From: JAFAMS01 sp049520515
GTDB lineage: Bacteria > Vulcanimicrobiota > Vulcanimicrobiia > Vulcanimicrobiales > Vulcanimicrobiaceae
NCBI GenBank assembly: GCA_049520515.1
Contig: JBEKPS010000004.1
Coordinates: 245,159-309,158, forward strand
Length of the DNA: 64,000 nucleotides
Direction: 5' to 3'
A model generated the notes under the pieces. The model did no database searches, had not been told where the DNA came from, and saw only the letters and a program-made list of their open reading frames with translations. This document shows, in pieces, positions 1 through 8,262 of this stretch. The position numbers and the translations under genes are program-made. Position 1 is the stretch's first letter. Every line of letters starts with the position of its first letter.

Positions 1-362
1 GGGCAGCATCGGGAAATGCCCTCTGCATTAGCCGGTGCGCATCCTCCAGCGCGTCGGGTTCGAACGGTTCGTAGATGTTGGTCAGTTGAAGATAGCTCCA
101 AGCCTGCCACCATGTCTGACGCCTTAGAGTAGCCACGTGGAGTACCGCTCGGACTCCGGCCTCGACGGAGCTATCCTTTTGAAGGAGCTGCCCAAGGGCA
201 AAGGCTGCGATTCCGATAGAACCATCATGTTCGAACATTTCGTCAAGTTGCGACTTCGTCTACAAGCTTCAAAACTCTCGCAAGTCGGCCAACCGTGGCG
301 AGGCCGCCATTGAGGGGAACCTCAAAATATGATACCTTGATACTCTCAAAGAATATGAGAAC
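1..362 (-). pseudogene. Broken, partial helical-repeat-like gene running off the left edge
   Basis: On the minus strand a frame opens near 362 and reads ...YFEVPLNGGLATVGRLARV.. followed by ..LKLVDEVAT, then hits a stop near 250. A different frame takes over without a gap in sense (DEMFEHDGSIGIAAFALG.. from about 247) and stays open to position 1. The two halves read as one protein of amphipathic helices, which suggests a one-frame indel near 247-252. If the gene were intact only in the second frame, the start would be the ATG at 238-236. No standard start codon was found for the first half. Family not recognised; it may be a TPR- or HEAT-like immunity or regulatory protein. It is partial because it is cut by the window edge. 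Confidence 0.4.
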
Positions 363-395
363 TCACGAGCCCGCCGACATTAGGACGCGCATAAA

Positions 396-608
396 ATGCC
401 AAAGCAGCCAGGTTTAGACGCTCGCCATCGAGACCATGATGGCGACATTCACATCAAACGAGGCGATACGCTCGTCCGCACTCTTCGAAAGACTTATGGG
501 GATGATTTTCTCCCCGGTTTTCGAAGCGATGCGAAACTTGATACCGTTTTGCAACGGACCGGCGCTCGATCGTTGACGGCACTTATTAAGCGGCACCGGA
601 AAATCTAG
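396..608 (+). CDS. Small conserved-looking hypothetical protein (70 aa)
   Basis: The product is basic and hydrophilic (starts MPKQPGLDARHRDHDGDI, ends KRHRKI), has no membrane segment, and carries a central block RTLRKTYGDDFLPGFRSDAKL. I recognise this layout as that of short uncharacterised bacterial proteins (Lys-Gln-Pro-Gly near the N-terminus, then TxRxTYGxDF..GxRSDxKL), but I cannot name a function. It lies 110 bp upstream of the RES gene on the same strand, so co-transcription is possible. It does not resemble the Xre-type antitoxins that normally pair with RES toxins. Confidence 0.55.
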   Translation: MPKQPGLDARHRDHDGDIHIKRGDTLVRTLRKTYGDDFLPGFRSDAKLDTVLQRTGARSLTALIKRHRKI

Positions 609-718
609 CTCAACCCGAACGCAGGGAGACTGCGCCAGCGTCAGTGACTTGCCTTACGGCGTTTGCCATGGATGGTCACGGATCAGAGCCAACACAGCGC
701 GTCGCGGGGCACGAGTGA

Positions 719-2161
719 ATGGACGAAGACGAGCTCCATCTTGACGGCGACAGCCCCGCCTGCCTTAAATGTGCGGGCGGTGATCCATACGTTGCCCAGC
801 GAATTGACGAGATTGGTCGAGAGCAACGGTGCGCCATTTGCGGTGAAATGCAGCGCACGATAACGGTTTCCGAACTCGCCGCGATGGTCGCTGATGTTTT
901 CAAGAAGTACGTACGATATGCGGATGGTGAGCCGTGGAACACACGGACGACAACCTCAGATGAAATTGTCCAAGAAATTCTGGAATGCGACCTCCTGGAC
1001 TTAAGCCTCGCAATCGCGGAACGCTTATCAGAAGGCAGCATGGAACGAGCATTGTCGGATGGGGGTTCGCTGCCGTACGATCCCATGTCGCAGTATGAGT
1101 TGTCCGTCCCATATGAGACGTCGTTCATTGAAGAGTGGGAGTCCTTTGAGCATGGCGTCAAACACTCCGGCCGATTCTATCTCGATCGTCAACGGGAGTA
1201 TATTGAGCGAATCTTTCGGCCACTATTAAACGGCGAACTCCACCGCGGAAAGCCTCCCATCATCGAGATCGGCGCAGAAGGATCGGACATCCAATTCATC
1301 TACAGGGCTCGCGCTGCCAACACGGCGGCAGAGCAGAAGCGAATCTTTGAGAATCCTCCGCGCGAGCTTGCGCCGCCACCCGCCACACTTAGAACCGCGG
1401 GGCGTATGAATGCTGCGGGTGTCGTTGCTTTTTACGGTGCCACGGACGCGACGACGTGCATAGCGGAGCTCGCCATTCCGTTCGGCGGAGCTGCTGTCGT
1501 TGGAAAATTCAAATGTCTGCGTCCGCTTCGGGTTCTCGACTTCCGTCTTCTGCGGAGTGCCCGTATGCAGTACTCATATTTCGATCCGACACTTACCGAG
1601 CGGCTTGGATATCAGCATTTCATGCAGAGCTTGCGCAATCTGTTGCGGCGTCCAGTTCTGCCCGGGCATGAGGATCTCGACTACCTCCCGACTCAGATGA
1701 TTGCCGAATTCCTTGCGCACGAGGGTTTGGACGGAGCCATGTTTATATCGTCCGTAACGCCAGAGGCAAGCGACGAGGCGCAGTACGAATTGGCTCCCGA
1801 TGCTTCCGCAAAGGATCTTCGGCCTGCGGGAGTGGCCGGTATCAACATCGTCGTGTTTTCACACGCTGCCGGCGTCGTGAACGACATGGGGCCGCCTCGT
1901 CGTCGCGTAATCCGCGTGCATCCGCCGGTCGAGATGGAGCCACCATTTGACGGATGGCTCTATGTTGAAATCGGAAAGGGCGCGCCACCCGAAGATCCAG
2001 ATCCTCTACCCTATCCCGAGTACGATGATGCGAACGAGCCGACTCTCGAACTGATGGAGGACGAGATCGTACTCGCGTATCCGAAGAAAATCGAATACAG
2101 CATCGTCAGTATGGCTCCGACCTTCGCGGTGCCGGAAGATGACGCGTTGACGCCGTTTTAG
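719..2161 (+). CDS. RES-domain protein with N-terminal zinc-binding/HEPN-RES-type region
   Basis: A 480-residue protein. The N-terminus has two CxxC pairs (Cys15/Cys18 and Cys38/Cys41), a likely zinc finger. A helical stretch (about 45-190) follows, of the kind annotated as HEPN/RES N-terminal domain. The RES domain spans roughly 190-370, with the hallmark arginines in IYRAR (194-198), the GRMNAAGVVAFYGA stretch with Arg219, and the acidic CIAEL segment (237-241). Short RES toxins such as MbcT and ParT degrade or modify NAD+ or transfer ADP-ribose; larger RES proteins with this N-terminal domain are usually stand-alone and uncharacterised. No antitoxin lies beside it. The nearest Xre/ParS-like gene is about 6 kb away at 8263. 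The defence-like genes that follow make a role in abortive infection plausible. The acidic C-terminal tail (after about 400) is of unknown role. Confidence 0.75.
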   Translation: MDEDELHLDGDSPACLKCAGGDPYVAQRIDEIGREQRCAICGEMQRTITVSELAAMVADVFKKYVRYADGEPWNTRTTTSDEIVQEILECDLLDLSLAIAERLSEGSMERALSDGGSLPYDPMSQYELSVPYETSFIEEWESFEHGVKHSGRFYLDRQREYIERIFRPLLNGELHRGKPPIIEIGAEGSDIQFIYRARAANTAAEQKRIFENPPRELAPPPATLRTAGRMNAAGVVAFYGATDATTCIAELAIPFGGAAVVGKFKCLRPLRVLDFRLLRSARMQYSYFDPTLTERLGYQHFMQSLRNLLRRPVLPGHEDLDYLPTQMIAEFLAHEGLDGAMFISSVTPEASDEAQYELAPDASAKDLRPAGVAGINIVVFSHAAGVVNDMGPPRRRVIRVHPPVEMEPPFDGWLYVEIGKGAPPEDPDPLPYPEYDDANEPTLELMEDEIVLAYPKKIEYSIVSMAPTFAVPEDDALTPF

Positions 2162-2454
2162 GATGGCCTGAACTGCGATGTCGGCAAGCTATTGGACTCC
2201 CAAATTAGCTGTCGACACTTTCGCGCTGCTCTATCGCGGCATTTAATTTCTAGTACTTTTGCTAGTCGGATATCTCGCGGCATTCGTCGAACGTAATTCG
2301 GCTTTCATTATTGGCCAGTACGTTGTCAACATCGACCCGCACTGGACGCGAGGATTAGTGATGTGCCGATGCCTTATTTAGCCGACCCCATTATCGCGTC
2401 GTCCGTCCTCCCGATCACAAGCAAGCCTCAAGCGATGGCTTCCGCCGAATCCTT
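2162..2454 (+). other. Intergenic stretch between RES and Septu-like genes, with remnant coding potential
   Basis: No complete gene is convincing. Two short frames (about 2177-2245 and 2259-2381) read as pieces of one small protein with a hydrophobic segment (LLVGYLAAF), so a decayed small membrane protein is possible. A near-palindrome at 2250-2265 (see its own entry) sits here and may belong to the promoter region of the downstream operon. Confidence 0.3.
2250..2265 (+). repeat. Copy (diverged) of the dispersed CTAGCAA..TTGCTAG motif
   Basis: CTAGTACTTTTGCTAG differs at two positions from CTAGCAATTTTGCTAG, the reverse complement of the best copy at 6783-6798. It lies in the noncoding gap upstream of the SIR2-ATPase gene. 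Could be an operator or promoter element; function unknown. Confidence 0.4.
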
Positions 2455-4917
2455 ATGGCGAGCGGGGACCGAACGCCAAACGGTCCCGCGTGGTGGAACG
2501 CTTCTATGTTAATGATCATCTTCGCGGGGTGGGCCGAAAGCATTGGCATTGCTTTAGCCGCTGCCGCCGTGACCGTTCTCCTTATGGGTGGCCTCGGCAC
2601 GTATCTAAGCGGATTCATTTCTCGGCGTGCCGCCGAGCGTGCTCGAAAAGAAGCGCGTAAGGAATATGAAGAGAGATTGAGCTTCGTCTTCGAGCAAGTC
2701 GAAGTTGACGCGCCAGAAGTCGGCTCCGCGGATTCGGATATCGGATATCCACCAGATGACTTGCTTGCGGCAATCAAGCGCGGCACGTGCGTTCTTTTTG
2801 TTGGGCACGGAATTAGCAAATATTCGACGCGCGTCGTTCTCCTCACGGAACTGATGAATCGCCTATCACTACAGAGAGCACAAGAGAAGGCCATTCTCGC
2901 CGCCGCTCGCGACATCTCGGTAGATGCGGCGTACGAGACACTCATCGCCACGTCTGGGCGGAGCGCCGTTGTCGGCACGCTTGAAAGATTTTCCAATGAG
3001 TGGGAAATGCGACCGGATAGCGAACTTCACAATCTTCTTCGTCGCATCGCGTTCGAAGACTGCATTACTACGACGTACGATGAGACCTGGTCCAGTCTCT
3101 TTGCCAATCGCGAACCGGTGACGGTTGACGGATCGCCGGATGATGATTACTATGCGGCCGCCACGCCGGGCCGTTTTTCTCTCTCCTATGTCATGGGTCG
3201 AGCGAAGTCGCAAAGTAGCGTTCGCCTAACGTGGCACGAGCTGCGCACATATGTCCATGCGAATCCGACGTTCGGCAAATTTCTTGGTTCGCTGTTTCAA
3301 ACGTCAACGGTGCTGTTCTTAGGTTGCAGCACATCGATAATCGACGGAGTCTTTTCCTCGATACCCGACCTTGTTGAGCAGCGGGAGTCCGATCGGCGAC
3401 ACTTTGCCGTAATTGCCGAGAGCAAAAACTTAGGTTTGAATACGCTGCGGTTTCGAGCGTCTTACGGCATCGAGATAATTCCTTATTCTGCGACGCAGGG
3501 GCATCCAGAACTCACGGCGTTCCTCCAACGGATCGTTGACGCTTTAGAGCTCGGTCCAGCGCCCGCAACGGGGCGCCCAAAGTCGAGTCGCGCTGAACCT
3601 CCCAGGTTGAGTAAACTGCGGCTGAAGAACATTGGCCCGTTCCCGTACGTAGCGGTGTCGTTCGAACGTCCCTGGACAATTATTCTCGGTGACAACGGGT
3701 CTGGAAAGTCCACTATTCTTCGCGCGATCGCTGTCGCGTTGGCGTCGGGGGAACCAGCAGCTGCCAGTGCGGCAATCGGTCTACGCCGCAGCGGTTCAGA
3801 GAAAGACGACGCATTCATCGAGCTTGAGCTCGGGAGGCAGAAGTATCGCGTCGAGTTGACGCCGGGGTTTGACAACGTCTCGCTTCCGCAACAGTTGACC
3901 CCATTGCGACGAGGTGCCCTCCTCGCACTTGGATTCCCCGCGCTACGCGGAATCTCAGACGCCGTGATCCAAGGGTTCATTCCACCGCCGGCGACGATGG
4001 CACCGGGACCCAACGACGTTATGGCGCTGGCAACGAATAGCCCGGATCGACGTCTCGACGATATTCGGCAATGGCTCATCAATGTGGACCTGCGTGCAGC
4101 GGGCGGCGAGCGCTGGTCGCCAGCAGAGAAAGAGCGCGCCACCGCAATGCGTACCAGTTTTTTCCGTATCCTACAGGATGTCGCGCCATACTCCAAATTT
4201 GAATTTTCGCGCGTCACGAAAGATCCGTGGCGAATCTTGATCAACACAAATGACGGCGAGATATTGCTCGAGCAAGTCAGTCAAGGGATGTCCTCGATGC
4301 TAAGCTGGGTTGGGACATTGCTTGAGCGGATGTATGAGGTCTACGATGATTCCGCGGAACCGGAAAAAGAGCACGCGCTCGTGCTTGTCGACGAGATCGA
4401 CGCCCATTTGCATCCGGCGTGGCAACGGCAGCTACCCGGTCTATTTCGCAAACATTTTCCGAATGTTTCGGTCATCGCAACGACCCACTCGCCGCTCGTC
4501 ATGTCGGCTTTGAGAGATTCACAAATTCTGATAGCGCGTCGCGAAGACGGTTCGCCGGTTATTAACACAATAGACATCGACGACGATATGCGCGTCGGAA
4601 TGCGTCCCGATCAGGCGTTAAGGAGCGATGGGTTCGGCCTGCCGACGACGCGTTCGCCCGTTTATGAACAGATGCAAAGCGATCTCGACGCTTTGATTGC
4701 AAAAGACGATCTCAATCAAGAGGAATCGACTGATAAGGCGAACCTTCACAAGGTCCTTTCGCGCATCACGGTTCGCGAATCATCAATCAAAGATCGATCG
4801 CCTGAGGAAGACGAACGGCTGGCAGAAGTGGCTAGAGAACGGCCTAAAGAACTCCTTGAAGCACTCGCAAGTCTGGATGTTGAGGACAACCTTAATGAGC
4901 ACGGTGTAGAACGGTGA
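2455..4917 (+). CDS. Septu-like (PtuA-type) ATPase fused to membrane anchor and degenerate SIR2-like domain
   Basis: 820 residues. Order: hydrophobic membrane segment (about 19-55, LMIIFAGW..GGLGTYLSGF), charged coil (57-80), SIR2-like domain (about 100-365), then an OLD/ABC-type ATPase (385-705) with a Septu-like tail. The SIR2 part keeps the fold signatures LFVGHGIS (114-121), TTTYD (205-209) and LFLGCSTSIID (287-297). However, the NAD-hydrolase Asn of TTNYD is Thr207, and the LHG histidine position reads YVMG (245-248), so activity is doubtful. The ATPase has Walker A GDNGSGKST (412-420), a signature-like VSQGMSS (608-614), Walker B LVLVDEIDAHLHP (642-654) and an H-loop TTHSP (676-680). 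The FGLPTTRSP stretch (727-735) is typical of PtuA/retron-Ec78 ATPases. The stop overlaps the HNH gene start by 4 bp. Starts at codons 18 or 20 are also possible. Role inferred: membrane-tethered phage sensor controlling the nuclease. Confidence 0.8.
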   Translation: MASGDRTPNGPAWWNASMLMIIFAGWAESIGIALAAAAVTVLLMGGLGTYLSGFISRRAAERARKEARKEYEERLSFVFEQVEVDAPEVGSADSDIGYPPDDLLAAIKRGTCVLFVGHGISKYSTRVVLLTELMNRLSLQRAQEKAILAAARDISVDAAYETLIATSGRSAVVGTLERFSNEWEMRPDSELHNLLRRIAFEDCITTTYDETWSSLFANREPVTVDGSPDDDYYAAATPGRFSLSYVMGRAKSQSSVRLTWHELRTYVHANPTFGKFLGSLFQTSTVLFLGCSTSIIDGVFSSIPDLVEQRESDRRHFAVIAESKNLGLNTLRFRASYGIEIIPYSATQGHPELTAFLQRIVDALELGPAPATGRPKSSRAEPPRLSKLRLKNIGPFPYVAVSFERPWTIILGDNGSGKSTILRAIAVALASGEPAAASAAIGLRRSGSEKDDAFIELELGRQKYRVELTPGFDNVSLPQQLTPLRRGALLALGFPALRGISDAVIQGFIPPPATMAPGPNDVMALATNSPDRRLDDIRQWLINVDLRAAGGERWSPAEKERATAMRTSFFRILQDVAPYSKFEFSRVTKDPWRILINTNDGEILLEQVSQGMSSMLSWVGTLLERMYEVYDDSAEPEKEHALVLVDEIDAHLHPAWQRQLPGLFRKHFPNVSVIATTHSPLVMSALRDSQILIARREDGSPVINTIDIDDDMRVGMRPDQALRSDGFGLPTTRSPVYEQMQSDLDALIAKDDLNQEESTDKANLHKVLSRITVRESSIKDRSPEEDERLAEVARERPKELLEALASLDVEDNLNEHGVER

Positions 4918-5744
4918 AGAAGATCACGTGCCCGCCGCCTGCCATTAAAGCAGAAGTTCAAAATAGAATCGCACAAAGCCTCGCTGCATTTCAGGCACAT
5001 TTCGCAGGGCAAGGAGAGCGGCCACCAGTGAATGCAGCGCTTTATAAGGGCGCTTTCCGCGAGGCTCTTCTTAGAGAATTCAACGGCAAGTGCGCATATT
5101 GCGATCGAGAGCTATCCGCTCAGTTGAAGGGCGACGTGGAACACTTGAGGCCGAAGGGACGCGTCAAAGATCTCAACGGCAACTACGTCATGCGTAAGTC
5201 CAACCCGAAAGTTCGACACCCGGGCTATTGGTGGTTGGCCTATGAGTGGAGCAATTTGGTCGTGGTATGCAAGGAATGCAACACCCGCTACAAAGGTGAC
5301 AAGTTTATCGTCGAGGGCGACTATGTCGAAGAACCAGGACCACTCGATGAATCCCTTCTCGTCCATCACCACAATGACAGGATCGACCCAATTAAACATT
5401 TCCGCATCAACGACGCGACGGGAAGCCTTGTACCCGTGACGCCTCAAGGCGAAATGACGTGCAGGTTGTTGGGGCTTAATAGGGAGGTGTTGTGCGAAGA
5501 GCGGCTCGACAAGCTTGATCTCGCCTCCTATGATGTCAACAGACTGACAGATCCGCATTCCGAAAACTATATTAAGGAACGAGCTCGTCGTCGCTTGCTG
5601 CAACTGTATCAACACAAGATTCCGCACAGTTATTTCTGCAAAGAATATATCGATCAACAGGCGCGCCAGGCCCAGGCAAACCTTCATTCCGTTATAGCGA
5701 GCCCATCTCAGGCCAATCCCGATTCCGTTGCAGCACAGCCTTGA
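4914..5744 (+). CDS. HNH endonuclease, PtuB/retron-Ec78 effector-like
   Basis: 276 residues, GTG start inside the GTGA overlap with the ATPase gene, so the two are almost certainly translated together. The nuclease core shows Cys60-x2-Cys63, the catalytic-type D74-V-E-H77 motif, WWLAYEW (106-112), Asn114 and Cys119-x2-Cys122-Asn123: a zinc-bound beta-beta-alpha-metal HNH fold of the kind found in Septu PtuB and in the HNH effector of retron Ec78. The length is usual for that family. The protein likely cleaves nucleic acid (DNA, or tRNA as reported for some relatives) when released or activated by the ATPase. No reverse transcriptase or retron RNA was seen upstream, so this is a Septu-type rather than a retron locus. 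The C-terminal 25 residues are low-complexity (Gln/Ala/Ser). Confidence 0.8.
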   Translation: MKKITCPPPAIKAEVQNRIAQSLAAFQAHFAGQGERPPVNAALYKGAFREALLREFNGKCAYCDRELSAQLKGDVEHLRPKGRVKDLNGNYVMRKSNPKVRHPGYWWLAYEWSNLVVVCKECNTRYKGDKFIVEGDYVEEPGPLDESLLVHHHNDRIDPIKHFRINDATGSLVPVTPQGEMTCRLLGLNREVLCEERLDKLDLASYDVNRLTDPHSENYIKERARRRLLQLYQHKIPHSYFCKEYIDQQARQAQANLHSVIASPSQANPDSVAAQP

Positions 5745-5769
5745 CCGAGAACGGGCGTTCCTAATCGGA

Positions 5770-6243
5770 ATGCCTGAACCAAAACTCAGTGTGCGGCTTC
5801 CGCTCATGGTCCAGGACCCGATGACGGCACCCGAACCTCCGAACGCGCCACCAACTCCAAAGCGAACGGGGAAGCCAGCAAAGGCACTGGTTAAGGGAAT
5901 CGACGTTCCAGCGGAAGCTGATTTTCGGGATTTTCTCGACGGACCAATCACACCTAAGGTCGCAATACTCGACTTTGATCCCAAATCCGGATTGCTTGTC
6001 AAGGGCGCTCGCTTTCTACGAGCGCCGATTGGGAAAAAACGCGGCACGTACAATTGCGACGAAAGCAAGATCTATTCCGACACCATGACCGATGTGCTCA
6101 CAACGATCAGCGCGAGGATCTTGGGAACGCGCGTTCGCAAACTCGAGACGTGCATTTTCACGCGGACGTCCCGACCGAAAACAGCGCGACCACTTCTCAA
6201 GACGGCAGCCCTCGCGCACTGTCAGAAATGGCCTGAGAGTTAG
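5770..6243 (+). CDS. Hypothetical protein, possibly a truncated remnant, third in the Septu-like operon
   Basis: Start chosen at the ATG at 5770 (MPEPKLSVRLPLM..), 25 bp after the HNH gene; an upstream ATG at 5728 would overlap that gene by 17 bp. Product about 157 residues. Residues 1-45 are Pro-rich. Residues 45-110 form a block (FLDGPITPKVAILDFDPKSG..) reminiscent of the N-terminal part of larger uncharacterised bacterial proteins. The last 45 residues are basic and look unrelated to what would be expected to follow, so this may be the 5' remnant of a longer gene fused to foreign sequence. It is the only other gene on the strand of the ATPase-HNH pair, so an accessory or immunity role cannot be excluded. 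Its 3' end overlaps the convergent gene by 47 bp. Confidence 0.45.
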   Translation: MPEPKLSVRLPLMVQDPMTAPEPPNAPPTPKRTGKPAKALVKGIDVPAEADFRDFLDGPITPKVAILDFDPKSGLLVKGARFLRAPIGKKRGTYNCDESKIYSDTMTDVLTTISARILGTRVRKLETCIFTRTSRPKTARPLLKTAALAHCQKWPES

Positions 6244-6673
6244 CGCGTTCAACAACGCGCGACGCTGGAGCGAGATTCGTGACTGGCAGCCCAATTGAAC
6301 CGCAACGATTGCACATGTACTGCGCGTCCCACTGCGCGAAGAGAGCTCTCCATGTGATCCGGTTATATCGGATGGTGCCAAAAACTATGGTCGCGCCGAT
6401 TGCCACACCAAGCCACCACCAATTGCTAAACGCGACGAGAAATAAACACACTATGGTGAATGCGATGTATCCGCCAATGCGTTGCTTTGCGGGAGGCGCC
6501 GCTTTAGCCGCGAGTGCGCTGATTTGTGTTCCCTTGCTCTTACCGACGCCGATGGCCGGGCCGCCTAGGCCGACACCTACACCGCTCATGCTGCTCTGTG
6601 TAAACGAAAGCCCCGATTCATAGACTAACGAAAGCTTACGAAGGTCGCTGCCTTCGCAATGCGCGCAGAACAT
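6197..6673 (-). CDS. Zinc-ribbon membrane protein of unknown function
   Basis: 158 residues with a split zinc ribbon: CAHC at 3-6 and CNRC at about 122-125 flank the rest of the chain, so the four cysteines can meet in space. Between them lie a Gly-Val-rich linker (GVGVGLGGPAIGVG) and two adjacent hydrophobic segments (about 68-100) that probably form a membrane hairpin. This architecture (N-terminal CxxC, glycine-rich region, transmembrane pair, second CxxC) is common in uncharacterised zinc-ribbon proteins. Convergent with the preceding gene and overlapping it at the 3' end. No partner gene is evident. Confidence 0.65.
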   Translation of the reverse strand: MFCAHCEGSDLRKLSLVYESGLSFTQSSMSGVGVGLGGPAIGVGKSKGTQISALAAKAAPPAKQRIGGYIAFTIVCLFLVAFSNWWWLGVAIGATIVFGTIRYNRITWRALFAQWDAQYMCNRCGSIGLPVTNLAPASRVVERANSQAISDSARGLPS

Positions 6674-6782
6674 AAAACACCGCCGATCCGTTAAGGAGCG
6701 CCGCAGTTGTTGGAGCGCCTTGTGTTCTCGCGCAGTCCACGCCCGAACCTCTCAAAATCGTCATTGCTGATCATTTCGTCCA

Positions 6783-6798
6783 CTAGCAAAATTGCTAG
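6783..6798 (+). repeat. Palindromic motif CTAGCAAAATTGCTAG (best copy of dispersed motif)
   Basis: Inverted repeat with 7-bp arms (CTAGCAA / TTGCTAG) around AA. It lies in the 232-bp noncoding gap between the zinc-ribbon gene and the Xre regulator. The core CAAAATTGCTAGA recurs exactly at 9374-9386 and, on the other strand, at 14090-14102; near copies sit at 8187-8199 and 2250-2265. The rest of the gap (6674-6905) shows no gene. Confidence 0.5.
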
Positions 6799-6905
6799 AG
6801 AAATTGGCTCGGATCGATGCGCAGTCAACGACAAGGTATGAAGCGCTCGATGAGGGGTGCTTGCGCTTCTCCGGCGCGGCGTGTGGTCGGTGGCGGCCGG
6901 GCGCG

Positions 6906-7142
6906 CTAGCGTTGTTTCCCTTCACGCAACAGAACGTCAAGCGGTTCGGCGAACACACGCGCCAATTGACAGAGTGTCTTCAGAGTCGGGTTGAACCTCC
7001 CGCTCTCGAGATATTGATAGTGCCGGACGGAGAGCCCAGCTTCGTGGGCGACATCCTCTTGCGTAAGCCCCAGCTCACGTCGACGGCGTCGGATCGTTGA
7101 AGCCAGTCGGCGTGCCGTGACCTCGTAGGTAGAAGATGCCAC
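6906..7142 (-). CDS. Xre/Cro-family helix-turn-helix regulator
   Basis: 78 residues, essentially one HTH_3 domain: ARRLASTIRRRRRELGLTQEDVAHEAGLSVRHYQYLESG with the usual TQEDVAxxAG..xxxYxxxE signature, then FNPTLKTLCQLARVFAEPLDVLL, which completes the five-helix bundle. Single-domain Xre proteins bind DNA as dimers and often control their own promoter. The gene is divergent from the lipoprotein gene at 7191 with only 48 bp between them, so it may regulate that gene and itself. No toxin gene is adjacent on its strand. Confidence 0.8.
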   Translation of the reverse strand: MASSTYEVTARRLASTIRRRRRELGLTQEDVAHEAGLSVRHYQYLESGRFNPTLKTLCQLARVFAEPLDVLLREGKQR

Positions 7143-7190
7143 GAGCCGATTGTCGAGGGATCACGCGATTTACACCACGAAATAGAATGC

Positions 7191-8078
7191 GTGTTCAGAA
7201 TAACCAAGATTTCCGTGCGAGGATTGCGTGCGGGTTCTTGCGTCGGTCTTGTTACGTTCGTCGGTCTCGCCGGCTGCGGCGGCGGCGGTGGCGGTAGCTC
7301 GCTGGGCGGCGGCTCTATAACACCGGTTCCGACGCCAACGCCGGCACCATCGGCGAACGTCAGCGGAACCGTTGTTGACGAAGCCGCGAACACGGCACTG
7401 GCCGGCGTTCAGGTCTCGATCTCGGCGTGGACGCCCAACGCATCGCCGTCGCCGATCGCAACGACGACCGCGAGCGGACAATTCTCCTTCAGCGTGGTCC
7501 CCGGCAGCTACATGCTCACGATCGGTTCGAACTCGCCGACCGATACGCGCGCAACGCTGCACGTCGGCGTCGTGCTGGCATCGGGTGCCAACGCGTTGAC
7601 ATTGCCGCAGCCTGCCGCATACGCTAACGTCACGTACACGTCGGCTCAGACGAGTGGGAACTTCCGACTGATGGCACTTTCGTCAACGCAGCAAGACTGT
7701 TTGACTGGCGCGAACGCTGGTCGGACGACTAACAGTCTCCCGTTGCTTATTCCGGACGAGTTCCTCGAGGAAAACGCAATTGCGTGGAACCAAGAGGAAG
7801 ACGCTGAGGCGAGCGATACGCCGGCGCCGCTGTGGGGCGGCTCGACAGAACCGTTCAGCCAGCAAGTGGACCTGACGAGTTCCGTCGGCTTCGATCCGTG
7901 CGATACTTGGACGAACGGATACTCGTACACAAATGGAAATCCACCGTACGCATTCGCTACGAATGCGAGTAACGTATGGTACGGAGCTGATGTCGACGAG
8001 ACAAATGCTCCTCACTACGGAATCCAAATGTGGGAAGGAAATATCGTCGGCGTCGGTACGGCGAGTAAGTTGCAATGA
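7191..8078 (+). CDS. Secreted lipoprotein with CarboxypepD-reg-like domain and CAP-like C-terminus
   Basis: 295 residues from a GTG start. A lipoprotein signal peptide ends in LVTFVGLAGC followed by a glycine tract and a PVPTPTPAPS linker. Residues about 54-150 form a carboxypeptidase-regulatory-like beta sandwich (VSGTVVDEAANTALAGVQVSI.., SGQFSFSVVPGSYMLTI). The C-terminal part (SNVWYGADVDETNAPHYGIQMWEG..) resembles the end of CAP/SCP-type secreted domains, but weakly. The cysteines in the C-terminal half are compatible with disulfides outside the cytoplasm. The product is likely anchored to the outer or inner membrane; ligand unknown. Its style matches the lipoproteins at 61859 and 63276. 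Confidence 0.65.
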   Translation: MFRITKISVRGLRAGSCVGLVTFVGLAGCGGGGGGSSLGGGSITPVPTPTPAPSANVSGTVVDEAANTALAGVQVSISAWTPNASPSPIATTTASGQFSFSVVPGSYMLTIGSNSPTDTRATLHVGVVLASGANALTLPQPAAYANVTYTSAQTSGNFRLMALSSTQQDCLTGANAGRTTNSLPLLIPDEFLEENAIAWNQEEDAEASDTPAPLWGGSTEPFSQQVDLTSSVGFDPCDTWTNGYSYTNGNPPYAFATNASNVWYGADVDETNAPHYGIQMWEGNIVGVGTASKLQ

Positions 8079-8186
8079 TGGACGTCGATCGGGCCTAGAA
8101 TCGAAGTGCGATGGCTGTCTAAAGCAGCCGAAGCTCGGTCGAAGATTCGATCCGCGAGACGCCGAGCCGAACTTGCACACCGTGCT

Positions 8187-8199
8187 TCTGGCAATTTTG
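8187..8199 (-). repeat. Near copy of dispersed CAAAATTGCTAGA motif
   Basis: The minus strand reads CAAAATTGCCAGA, one mismatch to the 13-base core. It lies in the 184-bp noncoding gap upstream of the Xre/ParS-like gene, about 64 bp before its start. Confidence 0.4.
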
Positions 8200-8262
8200 C
8201 TATACCAATAATCCACCGAGTGTGCGAAAATCAAGGCGGGGTGTAGATCGTAAGGAGTTGAC

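Noticed and set aside
4800..5050. Retron-type locus because the HNH resembles the Ec78 effector
   Set aside because: No reverse transcriptase gene and no msr/msd-like inverted repeats lie near the ATPase-HNH pair.
5112..6068. 318-codon minus-strand frame opposite the HNH gene
   Set aside because: Fully antisense to a gene with clear HNH motifs; long antisense frames are expected in GC-rich DNA.
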